Made by a program: the position numbers and the translations under genes. A stretch of DNA of 13,818 nt from assembly GCA_947307005.1 (NCBI GenBank), contig CAMZHY010000036.1, forward strand, positions 1 to 13,818. The letters are read 5' to 3'. A model generated the notes under the pieces. It was given only the letters and a program-made list of their open reading frames with translations, did not search any database and was not told the origin of the DNA. This stretch comes from an uncultured Planctomycetaceae bacterium (GTDB lineage: Bacteria; Planctomycetota; Planctomycetia; Pirellulales; Thermoguttaceae). This document shows, in pieces, positions 1 to 6,852 of the stretch (position 1 is its first letter; every line of letters begins with the position of its first letter).

Positions 1-1
1 G

Positions 2-3000
2 CGGGAGACGTACGCGCGCGAACATATCGATTGGTCCGCGTGGCGGTCGCTCCCCGTCTTCGACGGCGGACGACGAATGCCGCTCAACACGTTCGCGCAG
101 ATTCTCGTTCGCGACGCGACGGGCGCAAAATCGCCGGTCGTCGTCGCGCCGCCGAGCGCGCTAGAACGACTTGAAGACGACAAGCCTCTGAATTTCCCCG
201 ATTTTGACGAGTTCCTGCGCGACCTCGGCGCCGAGGCGCAGGCGTCCGGAAAGGACGCGACGGCAAGTCGCGAGGAACAGAAAGAATGGTACGACGACGT
301 CGCGGCGAAAACCGTCGCGCGGCAGCGTGAAATCGCCGAACGGATTCGTCTCGCCTTCCCAGAGGGCAAGCGTAAATTCGCGCCTTCGGAACTTCTCTTC
401 TCATGGCTCGCCGAACCGGAGCTTTGGGAGTCGCTTCCGTTCATTCTCGACGAAAAGAACGTCGTCGCGCGCCAAGTTCTCAAAATCAAAGAGGAAGAAA
501 TCGCCGTGCGAAACGGACGACTCGCGCCCCAAGATTTCGACGCGCTGGAACATGGAACGAGCAAGACGCTCGTCGAAGCGTATCGCGCGCGCCCCGACGC
601 CGACCCCGACGTTCTCAAGGCGCTCGACAAAGTCGAAGACCGACTCGCACACTGGCGTTCCGTCGTCTTCGCGCCGACGCAGGGCGCCTCGACGCGTCCC
701 CGCCTTTACGTCAACAGAATTCTTTACGGCGCCATGCCCGCCATGTCGGCGTCTCCTCACGGAGCCCAGACGAGTCCCATGACGAAGCTCGACGACGCCT
801 CGCGGCGACTCGAGCGGCTCCTCTCTCATGAAAAACGCGCGCTCCGCAAGACGTCGCCCCTCTACGACAAGGAGCATCCGTTGCGTCAACGCGCGAAGCT
901 CGCGAACGACGCGTCTGGACGCGACGTCCTCGCGCTCGCGCGGCAGGTCGCGCTCCTTGGCGAAATCTACCGCCGCTATCCGCTCTCGTCCTCCGGCGTC
1001 CTCTTTGAGAAGCTCCTCGATTCGACGACCCGAACCCTTGAAGAACTCCGCGAACATCGCGACGCGATTATCGCGGAACAGACCTTCTCCCTTGAATATC
1101 GACAAGCGCTCGAAGAAGCGGTCTCGGCGCTCGACGAAATCGTCGGAAATCTAGAAAGGGCGGCGCTGGCGCTCACGACGGAGGAACCGAAATCGCTCCT
1201 CGTCGCGCCCGTCGTTCGTTCCCGCGTTTTCCGAACCTCGGAATCGCAGGACGCCCCGTGGGTCTCGCTTCAAACGCTTCTCTACTCTCCCGACCCGCTC
1301 TACGCGCGATTCGTCGATCCGGAGGAGCGCGACAAGCTCGTCCAACAGAACGCGCTTCCAGAAGATCGAGACCCCGTCTCGCCCTTTGACGACGCGCTTC
1401 ACGCGCTCCGCAAGACGCGCGGCAACCAGAAGACGTCGCGTCCCGAAGTCGACGCGTTTCTCGAGGCGATCGAAGCGTATCGCGACCGAACCGCGAGCGA
1501 TCGCGGCGGACGCGTTACGGCGGCGCTGGAGACTTTCGCGGACGAAATGAGAAAGCTCGCCGAACGCGGCGCCGCGACCCGCGAGGCGCTCGCGCAAGAA
1601 ATCAACGACGACGACGAAGCGATCGTCTCGTATTTCGCCAAAACGCGATACCCTGACAAGGGCGCGCTCGACGCCGAAATCTTCTACTACGACCTCGACG
1701 CGTTCTACTGGAACTGGATCGCGTGCGCGTGCGCCGTCGCCGCGTTCCTCGCGTCGTATCTGCGCCAGGGAATCCGACGAATCGTCGGTAAAAAGAAGGA
1801 CGACGGGGAGCGCTTCTTCTTCGCGCTCGGGTTCCTCTTCCTAACGCTCGGCTGCGCGGTCGCGTTCGTGGGCGGCGCGACGCGGGCGTATATCACGGGC
1901 TGGGCGCCGGTCGCCAATATGTTCGAGACGGTCGTTCTTCTGGCGTTTTTAATCGCGACGATCGCGATCTTCTACGCGTTCGCGCCGATCTGGCGCCGTC
2001 CTTATCTCGACGCCTGGCGCGCGACGGCGTTTCTCAGTCGAGACGAGGATTCGAAACCGCGCCGCGTCTCGCGCGTCATGGCGCCGATTCGCGCGATTCT
2101 AACGCTCGCGCTGATTTACGGCGGCGTCGCGCTGCGGCTCGGGAGTCTCGACGTTTCCAACGGCGCGTTTGAGGCGCTCCGTCGTCAGATCGCCGACTCC
2201 GTCACGATGCAGGGGTTCCTCGACGCGGCGGCGGTCTTGGCGACGTTCCTCTTCGTCGTCTGGCTCGCGCCGCGCTTCGTCGCGACGCTCCTCGCGCTCC
2301 TGTTCTTCCCGAAGACGTTTTGGCGTCGCGACGATCTCGTCGTTCCGCCGGGACGAACGCGACGTCAAGAGCTCGTCGCGCAGGTCGTCGAGCGGCGCGC
2401 GTTTCTTACGGCAAGCGCGACGATCGCCGCGCTCGTCGCCGCCGCCGCGTACTTCAACTCCTCCGAGTTCAACCCGAACATTAGGCCGCTAGTCGCCGTC
2501 CTGCGCAGCAATTTCTGGCTGACGATTCACGTCCTCGCGATTATCGTCAGCTACGCGCTCGGCGCGATCGCGTGGGTCGTTTCGCTCGTTTCGCTCGCGC
2601 ATTACGCTTTCGGACGGTATCGAAACCGCGAGTCGAATCAGTCGATCGACCCGGAATACTGCGAACGCGTCGCGCCCGTGATTGCGACGATGCTCCGCAG
2701 TTCCGCGCTCTTCCTGACGGCGGGAATCATTCTCGGCGCGCGGTGGGCGGACTTCAGCTGGGGCCGATTCTGGAGCTGGGACCCCAAGGAGGTCTGGGCG
2801 CTCGTGACGCTGCTCGTCTATCTCGTCGTTCTCCACGCGTGTCGGCTCAGCGGACGCAGTCGTTTCGCGCTGTCGTTTGGCGCGACGCTCGGCGCGCTGG
2901 CGATCATCATGACGTGGTACGGACTGAGTTTCGTCATGGGGGGCGGCGGTCGTCACGCGTATACGGGGGGCGAGTCGAACAAAGTCGCCGCGCTGTATAT

Positions 3001-3100
3001 TCTTTTCGCGGCGAACATTCTCTGGGCGCTCCTCGCGCTCGCGCGATACTGCGTCGAGAAGGCAAGACGGCGCGAAAAGAAGGGCGCCGGAACGAAATAG
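2..3100 (+). CDS. ccsA: Cytochrome c biogenesis protein, CcsA/ResC type (5' partial)
   Basis: Membrane component of system II cytochrome c maturation, which carries haem to the outer face and attaches it to apocytochrome c. The frame is open to the left edge. Codons before the ATG at base 77 read W-R-S-L-P-V-F-D-G-G-R-R, continuous with a conserved-looking segment of this family, and contain no start codon, so the true start lies upstream and ATG77 is internal. Numbering from ATG77: residues 1 to about 540 are soluble and rich in charged helices. About 11 membrane segments follow (roughly 545-1000). The haem-handling tryptophan-rich motif is W895-G-R-F-W-S-W-D-P-K. Three histidines sit where CcsA needs them: H818 before the motif, H920 just after it and H960 further on. 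N-M-F-E-T near 612 matches the usual N-x-Y-E-S segment. The function of the N-terminal half is unknown to me; I do not recognise a ResB domain in it. Confidence 0.88.
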   Translation, partial: RETYAREHIDWSAWRSLPVFDGGRRMPLNTFAQILVRDATGAKSPVVVAPPSALERLEDDKPLNFPDFDEFLRDLGAEAQASGKDATASREEQKEWYDDVAAKTVARQREIAERIRLAFPEGKRKFAPSELLFSWLAEPELWESLPFILDEKNVVARQVLKIKEEEIAVRNGRLAPQDFDALEHGTSKTLVEAYRARPDADPDVLKALDKVEDRLAHWRSVVFAPTQGASTRPRLYVNRILYGAMPAMSASPHGAQTSPMTKLDDASRRLERLLSHEKRALRKTSPLYDKEHPLRQRAKLANDASGRDVLALARQVALLGEIYRRYPLSSSGVLFEKLLDSTTRTLEELREHRDAIIAEQTFSLEYRQALEEAVSALDEIVGNLERAALALTTEEPKSLLVAPVVRSRVFRTSESQDAPWVSLQTLLYSPDPLYARFVDPEERDKLVQQNALPEDRDPVSPFDDALHALRKTRGNQKTSRPEVDAFLEAIEAYRDRTASDRGGRVTAALETFADEMRKLAERGAATREALAQEINDDDEAIVSYFAKTRYPDKGALDAEIFYYDLDAFYWNWIACACAVAAFLASYLRQGIRRIVGKKKDDGERFFFALGFLFLTLGCAVAFVGGATRAYITGWAPVANMFETVVLLAFLIATIAIFYAFAPIWRRPYLDAWRATAFLSRDEDSKPRRVSRVMAPIRAILTLALIYGGVALRLGSLDVSNGAFEALRRQIADSVTMQGFLDAAAVLATFLFVVWLAPRFVATLLALLFFPKTFWRRDDLVVPPGRTRRQELVAQVVERRAFLTASATIAALVAAAAYFNSSEFNPNIRPLVAVLRSNFWLTIHVLAIIVSYALGAIAWVVSLVSLAHYAFGRYRNRESNQSIDPEYCERVAPVIATMLRSSALFLTAGIILGARWADFSWGRFWSWDPKEVWALVTLLVYLVVLHACRLSGRSRFALSFGATLGALAIIMTWYGLSFVMGGGGRHAYTGGESNKVAALYILFAANILWALLALARYCVEKARRREKKGAGTK

Positions 3101-3135
3101 AACGCGCTTGCGAAACGCCGGTTAAACTGACGCGT

Positions 3136-3203
3136 AAAAACAGACTCCCGTCGCGCCGCCGGTTCTCAGGAACCGCCCGATCGACGGGAGTCTTCGCGTT
3201 TTT
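3136..3203. terminator. Bidirectional intrinsic terminator between convergent genes
   Basis: A perfect 12-bp inverted repeat (3142-3153 with 3182-3193) encloses a second 6-bp hairpin (3160-3165 with 3170-3175, loop TCAG). On the plus strand five T follow at 3199-3203. On the minus strand five T (A at 3136-3140) begin one base after the stem. It can therefore end both the cytochrome gene and the glycosyltransferase gene, and looks best in the leftward direction. Confidence 0.82.
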
Positions 3204-3223
3204 GAGAATAAATCGCCCCCGCC

Positions 3224-4243
3224 CTACCGTCGCAAAGAGCGCGCGATTTTTCTCGCGCCAATGGCGGTCGTCTCCTTGAGCGCCATGGGGAACGGCAGAC
3301 TTCGAAAAAAGAGCGCCGTCTTTTGAAGGAGCGTCAACGACGGAGAAATCGACGCTTCAATCGCCTGTTTCACGACATTTTCGTAAATAAAGCGGTTAAA
3401 TTTTCCGCGATCATAGATTCGAACGCGATTATTCGCCTTCATCAACCGTCGATACCACTTCAAAACGTCCTCGTTAATCGTCGCGTCGGGATAGTATCTC
3501 GTAGAGTACCGATAATGCAAATCTAGCTCTTCGTCCGAGACGTCTCCCAGCAGTTCGCAAAGCAGTTTCTTTTGCGTCGCCTGATCGCAACGTATCTGCG
3601 TCTCCCGTCTCGTTCTCGTCGTCTGACAAGAATGGAAGCGACGATAAAGGGACGGCTCGGGAAGAACGAAGACGTCCCCATGTTTAGCGATTTCCACGTA
3701 CAGCCCGTAATCTTGGGAACAGACAAGAGATTCGTCGTAGGCGAGATCGTATCGGAGCAGCAGTTCGCGGTTAAAAAACGCGGTGGGGTGAAAGGGACCT
3801 GGATTCCTGAAGACCGCGCGGATACGATAAGTCTCCATATCGGGAATAAGCTCTCCCGACGTTCCGCTACAATCTCCGATCATTTCGACGCGGGTTCCGC
3901 AGACGATCGCGTTCGGGTGGCGCTCCATAAAGTCGAATTGTCTTTGGAACCGTTCCGGCATGCAAACGTCGTCGGCGTCCATTCTCGCGATATATTTGCC
4001 TTGCGCCGCGCGAAAACCAATATTTAGCGATTTCGTCGTTCCGAGATTTTCTAAATTATGGATGATTCGAACGCGTTCGTCGGTCAGCGACTCCAGATAG
4101 TTCCCGCATTCCTCCGACGCGCCGTCGTCGACGATAATAAACTCAAAATCGCGGAACGTCTGGTTAAGAACGCTTTCGACCGCTTCCTTCAGAATCGGAA
4201 TCGGAGCGTTATAGACGGGCGCGACGACGCTGATCTTTACCAT
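3224..4243 (-). CDS. Family 2 glycosyltransferase
   Basis: Predicted 339-residue GT-A fold enzyme that transfers a sugar from a nucleotide-sugar donor, probably for a surface polysaccharide or glycan; the actual substrates cannot be read from sequence. The N-terminus V-K-I-S-V-V-A-P-V-Y-N and V-D-D-G at 38-41 form the nucleotide-binding start. R-M-D-A-D-D (87-92) supplies the metal-binding DXD. Q-D-Y at 177-179 is the usual acceptor-side segment with the likely catalytic aspartate, and Y-R-R-F-H follows at 200-204. No membrane segment is evident. I chose ATG at 4243 because family members usually begin M-x-K-I-S-V-V; an in-frame TTG at 4261 would add six residues, and neither has a clear ribosome site. 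It is the last of three leftward genes, with 70 bp between it and the HYExAFE-like gene. Confidence 0.9.
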   Translation of the reverse strand: MVKISVVAPVYNAPIPILKEAVESVLNQTFRDFEFIIVDDGASEECGNYLESLTDERVRIIHNLENLGTTKSLNIGFRAAQGKYIARMDADDVCMPERFQRQFDFMERHPNAIVCGTRVEMIGDCSGTSGELIPDMETYRIRAVFRNPGPFHPTAFFNRELLLRYDLAYDESLVCSQDYGLYVEIAKHGDVFVLPEPSLYRRFHSCQTTRTRRETQIRCDQATQKKLLCELLGDVSDEELDLHYRYSTRYYPDATINEDVLKWYRRLMKANNRVRIYDRGKFNRFIYENVVKQAIEASISPSLTLLQKTALFFRSLPFPMALKETTAIGARKIARSLRR

Positions 4244-4313
4244 ATCGCGGAACGTTTGCAAAGGACTGTTTTATTTCTTCGTCTACCGTCCGTTCCGCGG
4301 AGGCGCGTTCGCG

Positions 4314-4898
4314 TCACGAAAACGTTAGACAAACGGTCGACTCGGCGCGAAGCGGCTCGGAGACGAAGACGGGAGCGTCGAAGAAGAACTCGTCCGCCGG
4401 CCGCGCAATCTCGCGGAACCGCGCCGTCGGCGTCTCGTACGCGTTCCAACGCGGCGAAATCAACCGCGCTTCCGCGAGATACGTCTTAACGGGAACGACG
4501 AAGAAAGCGTAGCGCTCCCCGCGGAGTCGGAAAAGGCGATTCTCAGGGAGGGGCGATTTCGAGCCGAGGACGCGATAGGCAAAGACAAACGCGGAACGGT
4601 CGCGATACTGCCGTCCCCCGGCGTTAAGAATCTCCTCCCAGCGGAGGAGCCCAAGGACGTCGTCCCGCGTCGTCCAGTTTTTCCAGTATCTTCGCGAACT
4701 AACGCCGCTCGGGAAAAGCCGCCCTTTAACGTCGACGATCCACGCGGAACCGTCGACGCTCTGGACGATGTTGTCGAAATTTTTGAGGGTCGCGCCGCTG
4801 GAAAGAAGGAACCGCCGTTCTTGACGGTTCGACAGACAGGGACGCTGAATCAAACGCATATAGCGTTCAAACGCGACCTCGTACCGATTCTTCCACAT
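4314..4898 (-). CDS. HYExAFE family-like protein, possible PD-(D/E)xK fold
   Basis: A 194-residue protein of unknown function. Residues 4-11 read N-R-Y-E-V-A-F-E, a close variant of the H-Y-E-x-A-F-E signature that names a protein family common in planctomycetes. Downstream, F-D-N-I-V at 41-45 followed by V-D-V-K-G at 55-59 resembles the D...(D/E)-x-K active-site layout of PD-(D/E)xK nucleases, with D42, D56 and K58 as candidate residues. W-E-E at 87-89 and a C-terminal S-P-R-W-N-A-Y-E-T-P-T segment are further landmarks. No signal peptide or membrane segment is visible, so it is probably cytoplasmic. Its start lies 28 bp after the response-regulator stop, so the two are probably co-transcribed. 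Family membership is fairly sure; nuclease activity is inference only. Confidence 0.75.
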   Translation of the reverse strand: MWKNRYEVAFERYMRLIQRPCLSNRQERRFLLSSGATLKNFDNIVQSVDGSAWIVDVKGRLFPSGVSSRRYWKNWTTRDDVLGLLRWEEILNAGGRQYRDRSAFVFAYRVLGSKSPLPENRLFRLRGERYAFFVVPVKTYLAEARLISPRWNAYETPTARFREIARPADEFFFDAPVFVSEPLRAESTVCLTFS

Positions 4899-4926
4899 CG
4901 CCGTCGTCCCTTAAAGCCGGAAACGT

Positions 4927-5319
4927 TCAGGTTTCTTCAAGAACGCGTTTGACCGTCGCGAGCAGGTCGTCCATAAGGAACGGCCTCGTCATATAGGCGT
5001 CGACGCCGAGTTCTTCGGCGTATCGGCGTCCGCGTTCGCTGTCGACGCTCGTCAGAACGACGATTCGCGTCGGATAGTCCTCGCGCATGCGCAGCGCTTC
5101 GATAACGAGAAAACCGCTGCGGCGCGCCGCGACAAGGTCGGTGATAATAAGATCGGGGCGTTCGCTTTCCGCCATGCTGAGTCCGACGCCGCCGTTGGAG
5201 GCGCATATCGCGTTATAACCGGCGCGGGTCAGCGCGGCGAGGAGCGCGGCGCGCGCGTTCATGTCGGAGTCAATGACGAGTATCGTTCGTCGGGGTTGTT
5301 CTTCTGTGGCGTCTTCCAT
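4927..5319 (-). CDS. Single-domain response regulator (receiver domain only)
   Basis: A 130-residue CheY-like receiver with no output domain. The expected strands and motifs are present: I-L-V-I-D-S-D at 13-19, the phospho-acceptor D61 in I-I-T-D-L, the switch threonine T90 in V-V-L-T-S, and R-P-F at 112-114 before the last helix. Two active-site positions are altered. The second residue of the acidic pair is S18 instead of Asp/Glu, and the near-invariant lysine of K-P-F is R112. Such proteins act by protein contact, often in phosphorelays or motility and polarity control, but no histidine kinase is nearby to name the partner. It is the first of the leftward set, ahead of the HYExAFE-like and glycosyltransferase genes. 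ATG at 5319 has only a weak ribosome site. Confidence 0.9.
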   Translation of the reverse strand: MEDATEEQPRRTILVIDSDMNARAALLAALTRAGYNAICASNGGVGLSMAESERPDLIITDLVAARRSGFLVIEALRMREDYPTRIVVLTSVDSERGRRYAEELGVDAYMTRPFLMDDLLATVKRVLEET

Positions 5320-5340
5320 TGTGAAAACCGCGTTGGGAGT

Positions 5341-5387
5341 AAAAAGGAACCGGCGCGGAGGCGTCGCGTTATGGAAACGCGACGCCT
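5341..5387 (-). terminator. Probable terminator after the prolyl isomerase gene
   Basis: A perfect 12-bp inverted repeat (5359-5370 with 5376-5387, five-base loop) lies 27 bp past the stop of the leftward isomerase gene. A run of five T on the minus strand (5345-5341) comes only about 13 bases after the stem, so it is not a classic intrinsic terminator. Some readthrough into the response-regulator gene is possible. I found no convincing separate promoter in 5320-5414. Confidence 0.45.
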
Positions 5388-5414
5388 AGGCGCGTTGCTG
5401 GAAAAGGGGCAAAA

Positions 5415-6605
5415 TCAGCGCGCGGGCAGCTTGTCAAACGGCTCGGGCTCGCCGCGAAGAATCTTCGCGTCGATGATTTTGTCGGGAACGGCGTCCGATT
5501 CCTTCTCAGGATCGATTCGCTGAATGCTGGAAAGAACGTCCATTCCGTCGATAATACGACCAAAAACGGTGTGCTTCTTGTTCAGGAACGGCGTGGGAAC
5601 GAAATCCAAGAAGAATTGGGATCCGCCCGTGTTGATTCCCGCGTGCGCCATCGCGATCGAGCCGCGGAAGTGATTTCTGGCGTTGTCGCCGTAGCATTCG
5701 CACTTGATGCAGTATCCCGGACCGCCGGAGCCGGTTCCCGTCGGGTCGCCCCCCTGCGCCATGAAGAACGGAAGGACGCGGTGGAACGGAACGTCCGTGT
5801 AGAATCCGGACTTAACGAGCGAAAGGAAGTTGTTGGTCGCGATCGGGGCCTCGTTCTTGAAGAGTTCGATCGTTATGTCGCCCTTCGAGGTGTGGAGGAG
5901 CACGCGCGGGAGATTGTCCGCCGCTTCTTCCGCTTTGCGAATCTCCTGCTCTTTGGTCCAAAGTTCTTCGTATTCCGGCAAGACGCGCTCAAGGTTGTAC
6001 TGGAGATGCATCTGGTCGTCGGGGTCGCACTTCGAGACGACGCCCTTATCCTTGGCAATCTGATACCACGCCTTGGCGTCGTCGAGATTCATCGTGCAGA
6101 ACGCGGCGAACGCGGCGAAGCCGTAAAGCATGTCGCCGTTCCCTTCCGGAAGGGGATAATCGAAGAGCGCCTTCGCGATAACGTAGGCGGCTTCATAGTT
6201 TTCACGGTCGACGACGAGCCAGTGGAGCATCGAGCAGAGGAACGCGCGAAGTTCGACGTTCTGACCGTCGATCGAACGATACGCCGCAATGGCGAGGGGC
6301 GTGAGTTCCTTCTGACGTTTCTCCGTCTCTTCGATGAGCGGCGTGAACTCGGCGACGATCTTGTCCTTTTCCTCCGCCGTCGCGGTCTGGTACGACTCTT
6401 TCAGAGAGCGGAGTCTTTTGAGCGCCGACTTGTATTGAACCATTTCGTCGGCGAATTTCTTGTATTCCGGCGTGTCGTCGCGATTAACGGCTTCCTGTTG
6501 CGCGAAAGGGGCTGCGGACGCGGGCGCGGCCTCGTCTTGGGCGCGGGCGCCGGAAACGGCGAGCGAAGCGCAGACGAGCGCGACGAAAACGAGTAGTTTT
6601 TTCAT
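5415..6605 (-). CDS. Secreted cyclophilin-type peptidylprolyl isomerase
   Basis: A 396-residue exported protein that should catalyse cis-trans isomerisation of X-Pro bonds outside the cytoplasm. Residues 1-22 form a signal peptide (M-K-K, hydrophobic core, likely cleavage after A-R-A at 22). Residues 46-230 are mostly helical and charged, containing a possible coiled coil near 50-105, and match no domain I know. The cyclophilin domain runs from about 234 to 386. Its catalytic segment is F-H-R (R276) and M-A-Q-G-G-D (Q284), followed by S-Q-F-F (Q330-F332) and the loop F-L-N-K-K-H (H345). The usual cyclophilin A tryptophan is leucine at 341, as is common in bacteria. ATG at 6605 gives a good signal peptide. 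A four-residue upstream frame ends in overlap with this start. Confidence 0.92.
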   Translation of the reverse strand: MKKLLVFVALVCASLAVSGARAQDEAAPASAAPFAQQEAVNRDDTPEYKKFADEMVQYKSALKRLRSLKESYQTATAEEKDKIVAEFTPLIEETEKRQKELTPLAIAAYRSIDGQNVELRAFLCSMLHWLVVDRENYEAAYVIAKALFDYPLPEGNGDMLYGFAAFAAFCTMNLDDAKAWYQIAKDKGVVSKCDPDDQMHLQYNLERVLPEYEELWTKEQEIRKAEEAADNLPRVLLHTSKGDITIELFKNEAPIATNNFLSLVKSGFYTDVPFHRVLPFFMAQGGDPTGTGSGGPGYCIKCECYGDNARNHFRGSIAMAHAGINTGGSQFFLDFVPTPFLNKKHTVFGRIIDGMDVLSSIQRIDPEKESDAVPDKIIDAKILRGEPEPFDKLPAR

Positions 6606-6671
6606 AGCTTAACCATGGATAAATACGCCGCGCGACGCCGGGGGTTTTTCAGTCGCTCCCGCGCGAGACGG

Positions 6672-6700
6672 CTGGCGTGTGATGAAAATTCGGATAAAAT
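6672..6700 (+). promoter_or_regulatory. Weak candidate promoter for the rsmD-like gene
   Basis: TAAAAT at 6695-6700 matches the -10 box in five of six bases, but the -35 position (CTGGCG, 17 bp upstream) is poor. It overlaps the leftward candidate promoter, as expected in the 247-bp divergent gap 6606-6852. Apart from these boxes I see no gene or clear structure in that gap. Confidence 0.22.
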
Positions 6701-6724
6701 AGGGCGGAAAGGAGTTTTCGTCCA
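6696..6724 (-). promoter_or_regulatory. Candidate promoter for the prolyl isomerase gene
   Basis: Read leftward, TGGACG (6724-6719), 17 bp, then TATTTT (6701-6696), with four of six matches to each sigma-70 box. It would give a leader of about 85 bases. The match is by eye only. Confidence 0.3.
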
Positions 6725-6852
6725 CGCGTCCGTCGCCATGAAGCGCCTCGACGCGACGACGTTAAACGCCCGTCAACCCGCGCGTCATTATAGCGAGCGC
6801 AAGAGTTCCTTTCAAGGCGACTTTTTCCCGACGACCAGTTATTCGCGAAAGA

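Noticed and set aside
4243..4261. TTG at 4261 as the glycosyltransferase start
   Set aside because: It adds six residues before the usual M-V-K-I-S-V-V start and has no better ribosome site. It cannot be excluded.
5571..6596. 341-codon plus-strand frame opposite the prolyl isomerase gene
   Set aside because: The minus-strand frame has the signal peptide and all cyclophilin motifs; the plus-strand product is an antisense shadow.
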